From contig BOKP01000001.1 of NCBI GenBank assembly GCA_016861045.1, positions 375,529 through 439,528 on the forward strand: a stretch of DNA of 64,000 nt, read 5' to 3'. The DNA is from Actinomycetes bacterium. GTDB taxonomy: Bacteria > Actinomycetota > Thermoleophilia > Solirubrobacterales > 70-9. Under the pieces are notes generated by a model. That model was not told the DNA's origin. It saw only the letters and a list, made by a program, of their open reading frames with translations, and searched no databases. Positions 34,773-43,184 of this stretch are shown here, one piece after another. The translations under genes and the position numbers were made by a program. The first letter of the stretch is position 1; every line of letters starts with the position of its first letter.

Positions 34773-36149
34773 TCAGCTCTCGACCAGTACCACCCCGCGA
34801 AGTGATCCTGTGACGCTCCTGACCTCCTCCGCGAGCGCACGGCAGTCGCTCTCCAGCGATCCCAGCGCCACCACGGCGAGGGTAACCTCGGCCTCGCCGA
34901 CCAACGGGATGGCATCGGCGGAGGCGACGGGCGACGGAACGGTCATCACGATGAGCTCGTACGTACTCGTGAGATCGTCGAGCAGCGCCTTCATTGCGGG
35001 GCGGTGGAGGAGCGCCGCGGTGTCGCCGACGCCGCGTGCCGACTCGCCGGGGCCCATCGAATCGGCGTTGTCGGCGAGGGCAGCGGTCACCGCGACGCGG
35101 GAGGCCTCGCCTTCGAGAACCTCGGCGAGACCGGGGCCGGGTGGGTTCCCGGCCGAGGCGAGATCAGCGTCGATCGATATCGCGCGACGACCGCTGAGGG
35201 CGACCGCGGCCACCAGTCGGCGAGCGACGCGATCAGCCGGCTCGTTCTCGAGCGGCGCCAGGACGAGCGTCCGCGGTGGGTCGTGCCCGGGACGGGTCAG
35301 GAGCTTTGCCCGCAGCGTCTCGACTGCCGCTCGATCGCCATCGCCGGTGATCGTCGTTAGTACCGGCGCGCCGAAAGCCGCTTCGGCGGAACGACGATCG
35401 CGAATCCTCGGGCGGATCCGATCGGCGATAAGGACCGCCGCGATCGCGATCAGCACCCCGGCCACCGCGCCGCCGATGGTGCTGGACACGATCGGCCGTC
35501 CCCCGGAGGCGGCGGGTGCCACTGCTTTCTGGGCCTGCTCGGTGTTGCCGGTCTGGAAATCGCGATAGGCGTTCAGATCGTCGATCCGGCGTTGTAGGTC
35601 CCGCGCCTGGGGTGATCCTCTCGGAGCATCCTGCAGGTTCGCCTGCAGATTCCGCTGGACCCGGTCGACGTCGCTGATCGCCGCCCGGCGCCGGCTGGCG
35701 ATGGCAGCGCGAGCGTAGGTGTTGGCGAGTTCAGCGGCCAACTCGGGGCTTTCCGCCTCCGCCTCGATCGAGATCAATCCCCCTGTGCTCTTGATGGTCA
35801 CGTCCTCATCGACCTCGATCGGATCGGGCGTTCCCCCGAGCGCCCGCGACGTCTCCCTCGCGATCTGATCGAGATCGGCGAGTTCAGCGTATGAGGTCAG
35901 GGGGTCGGGCACGGTGTCCACGAGAACGCGCGGATCGAAGGCATCGTCGGAGAAGGCCGGTACGCGCGGATAGATGACGGCCTCCGCCTTGAACGTCCCT
36001 TGGAGGCTGAGCGCGTAGATCAAACCAATCAGGCCAAGGCCGACCCCGGCCAGCAAGATCGGTACGAGCTTCGCTCGGATCGCGACGAGAGCGGTGGCGA
36101 CGTCGTATGTGCGGAGCCGTGCTTCGTCCATGGTCTCGGCGGGCCGCAT
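34773..36149 (-). CDS. Wzz / BY-kinase-like chain-length protein with degenerate ATPase motif
   Basis: The 458-residue protein has two membrane helices (about 29-49 and 221-243) flanking a Wzz-like outer domain with coiled-coil potential (DRVQRNLQANLQDAP, DLQRRIDDLNAY). A C-terminal domain related to CpsD/CapB tyrosine kinases follows. In that domain the Walker A region reads LAPLENEPADRVARR (about 297-311), without the GKT/S of a P-loop. The Walker A'-like SIDADLAS and GLAEVLEGEAS survive. No C-terminal Tyr cluster is present. It probably sets chain length or scaffolds the Wzy complex without kinase activity. Opposite strand to the export genes and convergent with 33332. Confidence 0.86.
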   Translation of the reverse strand: MRPAETMDEARLRTYDVATALVAIRAKLVPILLAGVGLGLIGLIYALSLQGTFKAEAVIYPRVPAFSDDAFDPRVLVDTVPDPLTSYAELADLDQIARETSRALGGTPDPIEVDEDVTIKSTGGLISIEAEAESPELAAELANTYARAAIASRRRAAISDVDRVQRNLQANLQDAPRGSPQARDLQRRIDDLNAYRDFQTGNTEQAQKAVAPAASGGRPIVSSTIGGAVAGVLIAIAAVLIADRIRPRIRDRRSAEAAFGAPVLTTITGDGDRAAVETLRAKLLTRPGHDPPRTLVLAPLENEPADRVARRLVAAVALSGRRAISIDADLASAGNPPGPGLAEVLEGEASRVAVTAALADNADSMGPGESARGVGDTAALLHRPAMKALLDDLTSTYELIVMTVPSPVASADAIPLVGEAEVTLAVVALGSLESDCRALAEEVRSVTGSLRGVVLVES

Positions 36150-36246
36150 CCTGCCGGACAGGCTGGCCGGCCCCCTAACCCGAGAATATTGGGTGTGCGT
36201 CGACGAAGCTGAGCGTGCTCCCGCGCGCGACTAGAGTTCCCGACCG

Positions 36247-38724
36247 CTACTCGACGACCCGCAGCGTCGAGGGGACGTCCATCCGCCGCAGGCGCCGGAC
36301 CGTCAGAAGCGGCGCCAGCGCCATCGCTCCGGCCCCCGCGATCGCGGCGAGCACCAGCGTCCCGAACGAGAGCGAGCCGACGATGCCGAGCTCGGGCAGG
36401 ACCTCCTCGAGGCTGACGTTGATCACCCACGAGAGGATCAGCAGCCCGAGGCCGATGCCGGCGGCGGTCGCGAGCAGGCCGATGATCAGGCTCTCGATCA
36501 CCGCCATTCGCAACACGGTCCGGACCGGGACGCCGTAGGCGAACATCGTCGCGTACTCGCGGGCGCGCTCGTCGGAGCTGATCGCGGTCGCGTTGAAGGC
36601 GATCAGCAGCACGAGCACGATCGCGATCGCGACGACGACGCGGATGACCGCCGCGAACTCGTCGAGCCCCTGCTCGAGCGCGTCGCCGAGCGCCGACGCC
36701 GACTCGATCGTGGCGACGCCAGGCCTGGTCAGCAGCGCCCGCTTCGCCGCGTCCTCGTCGACGCCCCGCGGCGGGACGAGATCGATCGCGTTGATCCAGC
36801 CGTCGAGCCCGAGCGTGGCGGCGCCGGCGGCGCTCATGAAGGCCGGGAAGCGGAACGGGTCGGCGTGGGTGCCGCTCACGGTCACCGGCGTCGCGGCCGT
36901 CCGGAAGCGGTCGCGACCGATCCGCTCGGGATGGATCAGGGTCAGCCGCCCTCCCGGCTCGACGTCCAGGTCCGTGGCGGCGCTCGCCGCGATCAGGATC
37001 TCGCGTGGGCCGCGCGGAGGCGAGCCCGCGGACGCGCGCGGCGACCAGATCGGCGTGCCGGCGGGGGCCGTCTCGACCACCACCTCGATCTCCTCGCCCC
37101 CGGGGCTGCGGAGGGTCGCCGGGAGCGCCAGCCGTCCGGCCGTGCGCTCGGCGACGGCCGGGTCATCGAGCCCGCGCAGCTCCGGCGCGTCGGCGGGCAT
37201 GAAGCCGGCGAGGTTTACGGCGAGGCGGTCCGGGGCCATCCGCAGCTCCTCGGCGTCGTTGCGGTCGACCGTTGCCCGGAACGAGTCGAGCATCCCCGAC
37301 ATCGACACGGCGACCGAGATCACGGCCGCGCTCGCCAGCACCGTCAGCAGCGTCCGCCGCGGGGCCCGCATGACGTTGCGGGAGGGCATCTGGGCGAGGC
37401 TCCCGCCGGGCAGCGGCAGCCGGGCGAGAAGCGGCGCGAGCCCGCCGCCGCGGGCGGTGCGGAAGCCGACGCGGATCGCCTCGATCGGCGTGACCCGGAG
37501 CCCGCGCCAGACCGGCCATCCGGCGGCGAGGAGGGGGATGGCGAACCCGATCGCGGCGCGTGCGGCGAAGCGCCCCCAGCGCACGTCGGAGTCGACGAAG
37601 GGGAGCGGGAGCTGGTCGATGAGCAGCCCGCGCAGCCAGGCGTTGACGGCCATGCCCACGAGCACCCCGAGGGCGACGCCGACGATCGCGATCTGGAGGC
37701 CGAGCAGGAGCGGTCGCACCGCCAGCCGCCGGCGCTCGACGCCGAGCGCCATCCCGATCCCGATCTCGCGCCGCTGGGCCTCGACCGTCCGGCTGATCAG
37801 GTTGAACGCGCCGAACGCGGCCCCGGCGAGGATCAGGAAGGCGAACACGTCGAAGAGCTGCTGGTCGTTGTCGGCGTCGTCGTAGAGGATCCTCCGCCCG
37901 TCGATGTCGGCCGTGGTCGTGACGCTCATCGCGAATCCGGGCAGCTCGCGGCCGATCCGCCGCTCGAGCCGGGCGGCGATCCGCTCCGGGTCCGCGCCCG
38001 GCTCGAGCGCGATCGCGAGGTCGTTGACCTGATCCCGCCGGCCCGTCAGCCGTTGGGCGGCGGCGAGCGGCACGAAGACGGTCCCGAAGTCGGCCTCGCT
38101 GCTGAAGCTGCCGCCCGGCCCGATCACGATGAAGGTCTCCGGCGAGTTGCCGAGGCCGCTCACGGCGACGGTGCCGCCGCCGGCGACGCGGATCCTGGCG
38201 GGCGCCTCGATGCCGTTCTCGTCCGCGTACTGGGGGTCGAGCACGCCGACCGGCTCGTCGCCGCGGGCCGGGAGCCCCCTGCCGTCGCGGATCGCGATCG
38301 AGTCGACCGAAGGGCCGCTCACCTCGACGCCGTCGACCTCGCGGGCCGGCTCCGTCTCGACCCCGATGATCTGTCCCGGCGTGATCACCGTTCGCCCGGC
38401 GGCGGAGGCGTCGATCTGCGTCGGCGAGATCAGCCGCTCGGTCGCCGCCGCGATGCCGTCGGCGCCCGCGATCCGGCTCGCCGCGCGCTCGAGCGCGCCC
38501 GCCGGCGCGTAGGCGCCCTCCTCGGCCTCGACCCGGAGGTCGTGGACGCGGAGGGCGCCGAAGCTCGCGTCGTTCGAGCCGATGCGCCAGTCGCGCATGC
38601 TCGCGAGACCGGCGGCGAGGCCGATCCCGCCGGCGAGCAGGAGCCCGATCGCGACCACCAGCGGCCATCTCGTCCGCAGGTCGCGCCAGGACCAGCGCAG
38701 CCAGAAGCGGGGGCCGCGGGCCAC
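36247..38724 (-). CDS. FtsX-like ABC transporter permease (LolCE/MacB-type)
   Basis: The 825-residue protein carries two FtsX permease domains. Hydrophobic segments are at about residues 20-40, 290-400 and 470-490, with a last cluster at about 690-800. Two large extracytoplasmic domains lie between them. The motif TVEAQRREIGIGMALGVERRRLAVRPLL (about 315-340) and the matching SSDERAREYATMFAYGVPVRTVL are the usual coupling-helix regions. Double-length permeases of this kind occur in Gram-positive mechanotransmission or lipid-handling ABC systems. It lies 4 nt after the ATPase gene. Substrate unknown. Confidence 0.92.
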   Translation of the reverse strand: MARGPRFWLRWSWRDLRTRWPLVVAIGLLLAGGIGLAAGLASMRDWRIGSNDASFGALRVHDLRVEAEEGAYAPAGALERAASRIAGADGIAAATERLISPTQIDASAAGRTVITPGQIIGVETEPAREVDGVEVSGPSVDSIAIRDGRGLPARGDEPVGVLDPQYADENGIEAPARIRVAGGGTVAVSGLGNSPETFIVIGPGGSFSSEADFGTVFVPLAAAQRLTGRRDQVNDLAIALEPGADPERIAARLERRIGRELPGFAMSVTTTADIDGRRILYDDADNDQQLFDVFAFLILAGAAFGAFNLISRTVEAQRREIGIGMALGVERRRLAVRPLLLGLQIAIVGVALGVLVGMAVNAWLRGLLIDQLPLPFVDSDVRWGRFAARAAIGFAIPLLAAGWPVWRGLRVTPIEAIRVGFRTARGGGLAPLLARLPLPGGSLAQMPSRNVMRAPRRTLLTVLASAAVISVAVSMSGMLDSFRATVDRNDAEELRMAPDRLAVNLAGFMPADAPELRGLDDPAVAERTAGRLALPATLRSPGGEEIEVVVETAPAGTPIWSPRASAGSPPRGPREILIAASAATDLDVEPGGRLTLIHPERIGRDRFRTAATPVTVSGTHADPFRFPAFMSAAGAATLGLDGWINAIDLVPPRGVDEDAAKRALLTRPGVATIESASALGDALEQGLDEFAAVIRVVVAIAIVLVLLIAFNATAISSDERAREYATMFAYGVPVRTVLRMAVIESLIIGLLATAAGIGLGLLILSWVINVSLEEVLPELGIVGSLSFGTLVLAAIAGAGAMALAPLLTVRRLRRMDVPSTLRVVE

Positions 38725-38728
38725 CGCC

Positions 38729-39463
38729 TCACCAGCGGAGATCGCTCATCGCCGCCGGCACGTTCGGCTCGTCGGCGACGATCCCGCCGCTGGAGAGCTC
38801 GACGATGCGGTCGGCGACGCGGGCGATCTCGCGGTTGTGGGTGACCACGAGCACCGCCGTCCCGGCGGTGTGGGTGACGTCGTGGAGCAGCTCGAGGATC
38901 TGCACCCCGGTGGCGAAGTCGAGCTCGCCGGTCGGCTCGTCGGCGAGCACGATCGGGTTGCCGGCGGCCAGCGCCCGGGCGATCGCCACCCGCTGCTGCT
39001 CGCCGCCGGAGAGCTCGTGCGGGAAGTGCGGCGCGCGGTCGCCGAGGCCGACCCGCTCGAGGACGTCCCGCGCCGCCGCCCGGGGGTCGGGGCGAGCGGC
39101 GACGTCGGCGCCGAACTGCACGTTCTCGAGCGCGGTCAGCCCGGGGAAGAGGTTGAAGCTCTGGAAGATGAAGCCGATCTCGTGACGGCGCAGCGCGAAC
39201 AGCTCGCGCCGGGAGGCGCCGGTGATCTCCCGACCGCCGATCAAGAGCGATCCGGCGGTGGGCGTGTCGAGCGCGCCGATCACGTTCAGAAGCGTCGTCT
39301 TGCCGCTTCCGGAAGCACCGAGGATGACCACGAACTCACCCGGGTGGACCCGCAGATCGACCTCGTCGAGCGCCTTCACGGTCCCGCCGCCGATCTCGTA
39401 GTGGCGGCTGACGCCGCGGAGGTCGATCAGGGGCTCGCTGCCGTCTCGGTCGGGACGCGGCAT
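38729..39463 (-). CDS. ABC transporter ATP-binding protein (LolD/MacB-type)
   Basis: The 244-residue ATPase has Walker A GASGSGKTTLLN, Q-loop FIFQSFNLFPGLTALENV, signature LSGGEQQRVAIARAL and Walker B ADEPTGELD, plus the H-loop VVTHNREIA. It would energise the FtsX-like permease encoded just downstream. The ATG at 39463 is 6 nt from a TAGGTT -10-like box, so the message may be leaderless. The pair is divergent from the flavodoxin gene. Confidence 0.96.
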   Translation of the reverse strand: MPRPDRDGSEPLIDLRGVSRHYEIGGGTVKALDEVDLRVHPGEFVVILGASGSGKTTLLNVIGALDTPTAGSLLIGGREITGASRRELFALRRHEIGFIFQSFNLFPGLTALENVQFGADVAARPDPRAAARDVLERVGLGDRAPHFPHELSGGEQQRVAIARALAAGNPIVLADEPTGELDFATGVQILELLHDVTHTAGTAVLVVTHNREIARVADRIVELSSGGIVADEPNVPAAMSDLRW

Positions 39464-39469
39464 CGAGCC

Positions 39470-39475
39470 AACCTA
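39470..39475 (-). promoter_or_regulatory. Candidate start-proximal -10 of the ABC operon
   Basis: On the minus strand TAGGTT is followed by GGCTCG and the ATG of the ATPase gene (N6), matching the other suspected leaderless starts. No convincing -35 is seen. Confidence 0.45.
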
Positions 39476-39548
39476 GAGCAGGGCTACGGCGCTGAAATCC
39501 GCGTTGACCACGCATCCGCGCAGGCCGCCGCCGCGGGATCCTGCGTGC

Positions 39549-40052
39549 GTGGAAGTCCTCGTCGCCTACGCCTCCAAGCACGGCTCGACCGCCGAGATCG
39601 CCGCGGCCGTCGCCGCCGAGATCCGCGAGCACGGCCTCGGCGCCGACTGCGTCGCGGCCGGCGAGGTCGCGGACGTCGAGCGCTACGACGCCGTGGTGCT
39701 CGGCAGCGCCGTCTACCTGAAGCGCTGGCAGGGCGACGCCCGCCACTTCCTGCGCGTCCACGCCAAGGCGCTCGCCGGGCGGCCCTTCTGGGTGTTCAGC
39801 TCCGGCCCGACCGGCGACCCGGCCGAGGACGATGTCGCCTGGCAGGAGCCGAAGCGGACGATCGCCAGGGCCGAGAAGCTCGGCGCCCGCGACCACGTCG
39901 TCTTCGGGGGGCGGGTCTCCCCGGAGGGGGGCAGGATGCAGCGCACGATGGCCGAGGGGATGCCCGAGGAGTACCGGGACCGCCGCGACTGGGACCAGAT
40001 CCGGGCCTGGGCGGCCGGGGTCGCCGCCGAGCTGCGGGCCGGCGACGGCTAG
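39549..40052 (+). CDS. Flavodoxin-domain protein (HemG-like group)
   Basis: The 167-residue product, from GTG 39549, begins MEVLVAYASKHGSTAEIAAAV, the FMN phosphate-binding loop of flavodoxins. It continues with YDAVVLGSAVYLKRWQGDA and PFWVFSSGPTGDP, as in the HemG-like/menaquinone-dependent protoporphyrinogen oxidase-type flavodoxin group. It probably binds FMN; its redox partner is unknown. The open frame runs 15 codons upstream to a TTG, but that part is Pro/Arg-rich and unlike the family. Confidence 0.88.
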   Translation: MEVLVAYASKHGSTAEIAAAVAAEIREHGLGADCVAAGEVADVERYDAVVLGSAVYLKRWQGDARHFLRVHAKALAGRPFWVFSSGPTGDPAEDDVAWQEPKRTIARAEKLGARDHVVFGGRVSPEGGRMQRTMAEGMPEEYRDRRDWDQIRAWAAGVAAELRAGDG

Positions 40053-40112
40053 ATCCCTCCGCGGTGGCCGCGCCCGCGCTCGAGCGGGTCCCGTGGCCCG
40101 GGGTCCGCGGGC

Positions 40113-40140
40113 TTGTGCGCCCCGCCGCCCGTGCTAGCAT
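40113..40140 (+). promoter_or_regulatory. Candidate promoter for the rpmJ-rplQ ribosomal block
   Basis: TTGTGC (40113-40118), 16 nt and TAGCAT (40135-40140) form a fair sigma70-type promoter 93 nt before the rpmJ ATG. The leader contains a small hairpin, GGCC-CAAG-GGCC, near 40149-40160. A local promoter makes sense because the block is separated from secY-adk-map by 24.6 kb of other genes. Confidence 0.5.
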
Positions 40141-40232
40141 GCCCGTTCGGCCCAAGGGCCGTCCGATGCCGCCTGCCATCCGGTTCCTGGGATGACGCGG
40201 GCCACCTCGAGTCAGATAGAAAGCCGGAAGCG

Positions 40233-40346
40233 ATGAAGGTCCGAGCCTCCGTAAAACCGATGTGCGAGCGATGCCAGGTGATCCGGCGCCGCGGCCGCGT
40301 GCTCGTGATCTGCTCGAACCCCCGCCACAAGCAGAGGCAGGGCTAG
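40233..40346 (+). CDS. rpmJ: 50S ribosomal protein L36, zinc form
   Basis: The 37-residue L36 starts [17 protein letters not shown] and has the zinc ligands Cys11, Cys14, Cys27 and His32, so it is the C+ form. The ATG at 40233 follows GCCGGAAGCG. The longer open frame upstream is not part of the gene. The usual upstream neighbour infA is missing here. Confidence 0.96.
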   Translation: MKVRASVKPMCERCQVIRRRGRVLVICSNPRHKQRQG

Positions 40347-40730
40347 ATGGCGCGGATCGCGGGCGTGAACCTGCCGCTCAACAAGCGCGTCGAGGTCGGC
40401 CTCACCTACGTGCACGGGATCGGCGCCTCGACGTCGCGGAAGATCCTCGCCGAGACCGGGGTCGACGCCGACACCCGGGTCGGCGATCTGACCGAGGACG
40501 AGGTGATCAAGCTCCGCGACGCGGTCGAGGCCCACCCGGTCGAGGGCGATCTGCGGCGCGAGCGCTCCCAGAACGTCAAGCGGCTGATGGAGATCGGCTC
40601 CTACCGGGGCCTGCGCCACCGGCGCGGCCTGCCCGTCCGCGGCCAGCGGACGAAGACCAACGCCCGCGGCCGCAAGGGCCCGAAGAAGATGAGCGTGACC
40701 GGCAAGAAGAAGGCGCCGGCGCCGAAGTGA
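40347..40730 (+). CDS. rpsM: 30S ribosomal protein S13
   Basis: 30S head protein that contacts tRNA and the 50S subunit. The 127-residue product begins [26 protein letters not shown]. It contains [28 protein letters not shown], the helix-two-turn-helix and basic tail typical of S13. It starts immediately after the rpmJ stop. Confidence 0.98.
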   Translation: MARIAGVNLPLNKRVEVGLTYVHGIGASTSRKILAETGVDADTRVGDLTEDEVIKLRDAVEAHPVEGDLRRERSQNVKRLMEIGSYRGLRHRRGLPVRGQRTKTNARGRKGPKKMSVTGKKKAPAPK

Positions 40731-40741
40731 GGGTCCGCTAG

Positions 40742-41140
40742 ATGCCGCAGCCGAAGCGAAGCGGCGGCCGCTCGAAGCGGCGCGTGCGCAAGAACGTCCC
40801 GTTCGGGCAGGCTCACATCAAGACGAGCTTCAACAACACGATCGTCACCCTGACCGACCCCGAGGGCAACGTGATCGCCTGGGAGTCGGCCGGCAGCGCC
40901 GGCTTCAAGGGCTCCCGCAAGTCGACCCCGTTCGCCGCCCAGGTCACCGCCGACAACGCGGCCCGCAAGGGCATGGAGCACGGCCTCGAGCGGGTCGAGG
41001 TCCACGCCAAGGGCGCCGGCTCGGGCCGCGAGACGGCGATCAGGGCGCTGCAGGCCGCGGGCCTGCAGGTCACCTCGGTCCGCGACGTCACCCCGCAGGC
41101 CCACAACGGCTGCCGGCCGAAGAAGCGACGGAGGGTCTGA
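40742..41140 (+). CDS. rpsK: 30S ribosomal protein S11
   Basis: Platform protein of the 30S near the E site. The 132-residue product has [45 protein letters not shown] and the ending [18 protein letters not shown], all standard. Confidence 0.98.
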   Translation: MPQPKRSGGRSKRRVRKNVPFGQAHIKTSFNNTIVTLTDPEGNVIAWESAGSAGFKGSRKSTPFAAQVTADNAARKGMEHGLERVEVHAKGAGSGRETAIRALQAAGLQVTSVRDVTPQAHNGCRPKKRRRV

Positions 41141-41144
41141 GGCG

Positions 41145-41765
41145 ATGGCGAGGGACACCGGACCGCAGTGCAAGCAGTGCCGCCGCGAGGGACAGAAGCT
41201 GTTCCTGAAGGGCGAGCGCTGCCTGACCGACAAGTGTGGCGTCGAGCGCCGCTCCTACCCGCCGGGCGAGCACGGCCGCGGCCGCCTGCGCGCTTCCGAG
41301 TACCGCCAGCAGCTCCGCGAGAAGCAGAAGGCGCGGCGCTACTACCAGGTGCTCGAGAAGCAGTTCCGCTCCTACTACGACAAGGCCTCGCGCCAGGACG
41401 GCGTCACCGGCGAGAACCTGCTGCGGCTGCTCGAGCGCCGCTTCGACAACGTCCTCGTCCGCCTCGGCTTCGCGGCGTCGCGCCGCCAGGCCCGGCAGCT
41501 GATCCGCCACGGCCACTGGCAGGTCAACGGCCGCCGCGTCGACATCCCCAGCTACCAGCTCAAGCCCGACGACATCGTCTCGATCAGGTCCGGCTCCAAC
41601 GCCGAGACGACCGTCCGCGTCGCCACCGAGCTCATCTCCACCGTGCCCCCATGGCTGCAGGCCGATCACGACTCGCTCACCGCCAAGGTGCTGCGCCTCC
41701 CCGAGCGGGACGAGATCGACGCGCCGATCTCCGAGCAGCTCATCGTCGAGCTGTACTCGAAGTAG
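41145..41765 (+). CDS. rpsD: 30S ribosomal protein S4, zinc-type N-terminus
   Basis: Primary 16S rRNA-binding assembly protein that also takes part in transcription antitermination. The 206-residue product starts [12 protein letters not shown] and has four Cys (9, 12, 26, 31) in a zinc-finger arrangement, as in C+ S4 proteins. The S4 RNA-binding domain is at about residues 95-155 ([41 protein letters not shown]). Confidence 0.98.
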   Translation: MARDTGPQCKQCRREGQKLFLKGERCLTDKCGVERRSYPPGEHGRGRLRASEYRQQLREKQKARRYYQVLEKQFRSYYDKASRQDGVTGENLLRLLERRFDNVLVRLGFAASRRQARQLIRHGHWQVNGRRVDIPSYQLKPDDIVSIRSGSNAETTVRVATELISTVPPWLQADHDSLTAKVLRLPERDEIDAPISEQLIVELYSK

Positions 41766-41799
41766 GGGCTCCCAAGACCCAGCGACGGAAGGAAGCGCC

Positions 41800-42759
41800 A
41801 TGACCACCCTGCCCGATTTCCAGACCCCGACGATCTCCGCCGAGGAGGTGGAGGACAACAGGGGCACGTTCACGATCGAGCCCCTCGACAAGGGCTTCGG
41901 CTACACCTACGGCAACAGCCTCCGCCGCGTCCTGCTCTCCTCGCTGAAGGGCGCGGCGATCACGAGCGTCAGGATCGAGGGCGTCGCCCACGAGTTCTCG
42001 GCCATCGCCGGGGTCAAAGAGGACGTCACCGACATCATCCTCAACCTCAAGGACATCGTCGTCCGCATGCACACCGACGCCGACGTCGTCGAGGTACCGC
42101 TGGTCGCGACCGGTCCCGGCGAGGTCACCGCCGCCGACCTCGAGCTCCCGGCCGGGGTCGAGGTCCTCAACCCCGAGGCGCCGATCGCCACGCTCGAGAA
42201 GAAGACGAAGCTCGAGATGTACCTGACGGTCGGCCGCGGCCGCGGCTACTCGCCCGCCGAGGACAACAAGACCGAGGACCAGCCGATCGGCGTGATCCCG
42301 ATCGACTCGATCTTCTCGCCGATCAGGCGGGCCTCCTACCGGGTCGATGCGGCCCGCGTCGGCCAGCGGACCGACTTCGACAAGCTCTCGCTGCAGCTCG
42401 AGACCGACGGCTCGATCGAGCCCGGAGCGGCGCTGCGCGAGGCGGCCGAGCTGATGATCGCGAGCCTCGCGATCTTCACCGACGCCGATCGCGTCGACGA
42501 GCTCACGCAGCGCAACGGCGCCGAGCCGGAGGCCGACGACGAGGCGGTCGCGGGCGGCGGCGACGACCGCCTGATCGAGGAGCTCGAGATCGGCGTCCGC
42601 GCCTACAACTGCCTGAAGCGGGCGGGCGTGCAGACGATCGGCGACCTGCAGGCCAAGTCGGAGTCGGAGCTGAAGGCGATCCCGAACTTCGGCGAGCGCT
42701 CGATCGAAGAGGTGATCGAGGCGATGCACGGGCTCGGGCTCGATCTCCGCGCCGAGTAG
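41800..42759 (+). CDS. rpoA: RNA polymerase alpha subunit
   Basis: Assembly platform of RNA polymerase and target of many regulators. The 319-residue protein has the alpha-NTD (PLDKGFGYTYGNSLRRVLLSSLKGAAITSVRI) and, from about residue 250, the alpha-CTD with ELEIGVRAYNCLKRAGVQTIGDL and NFGERSIEEVIEAMHGLGL, which binds UP elements and activators. A short Gly/Asp/Glu linker joins them. Normal length and location, before rplQ. Confidence 0.98.
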   Translation: MTTLPDFQTPTISAEEVEDNRGTFTIEPLDKGFGYTYGNSLRRVLLSSLKGAAITSVRIEGVAHEFSAIAGVKEDVTDIILNLKDIVVRMHTDADVVEVPLVATGPGEVTAADLELPAGVEVLNPEAPIATLEKKTKLEMYLTVGRGRGYSPAEDNKTEDQPIGVIPIDSIFSPIRRASYRVDAARVGQRTDFDKLSLQLETDGSIEPGAALREAAELMIASLAIFTDADRVDELTQRNGAEPEADDEAVAGGGDDRLIEELEIGVRAYNCLKRAGVQTIGDLQAKSESELKAIPNFGERSIEEVIEAMHGLGLDLRAE

Positions 42760-42789
42760 AGCGGGCTCGACGAGGACCGGAGGGAACCG

Positions 42790-43143
42790 ATGCGCCACAG
42801 GCGAAACCGACACAAGCTGAGCCGTGACGCGGCCCATCGCAAGGCGCTGCTCAAGAACCTCTCGCGGCAGCTGATCGAGCACGAGCGGATCAGGACGAGC
42901 CAGGCGAAGGCGAAGGCGGTCAAGCCCGAGGTCGAGCGGATGATCACGATCGCCAAGCGCGGCGATCTGCACTCGCGCCGGCTGCTGCTCTCCCGCCTCG
43001 GCCAGGACAAGTTCACCGTCCACAAGCTGGTCGAGGAGATCGCTCCGCGCTACAGCGAGCGCCCCGGCGGCTACACGCGGATCGTCAAGCTCGGCCCGCG
43101 CCGCTCGGATTCGACCGAGATGGTCTTCCTGGAGCTCGTCTGA
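42790..43143 (+). CDS. rplQ: 50S ribosomal protein L17
   Basis: L17 lies near the tunnel exit. The 117-residue product starts MRHRRNRHKLSRDAAHRKALLKNL and ends PGGYTRIVKLGPRRSDSTEMVFLELV, the family's usual beginning and end. It closes the ribosomal block. Confidence 0.98.
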   Translation: MRHRRNRHKLSRDAAHRKALLKNLSRQLIEHERIRTSQAKAKAVKPEVERMITIAKRGDLHSRRLLLSRLGQDKFTVHKLVEEIAPRYSERPGGYTRIVKLGPRRSDSTEMVFLELV

Positions 43144-43184
43144 CCGATCCCGCATCGCGGCTGACCGGCAGCCGCTCGGCCGCG

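Noticed and set aside
36865-38844. A 659-codon plus-strand frame opposite the FtsX-like permease
   Set aside because: No motifs and shadow-type composition; the minus-strand permease has clear family features.
15467-40232. Possibility that the polysaccharide block is a prophage or integrative element
   Set aside because: No integrase, transposase, phage gene, tRNA target or flanking direct repeat was seen; contents are ordinary glycan genes.
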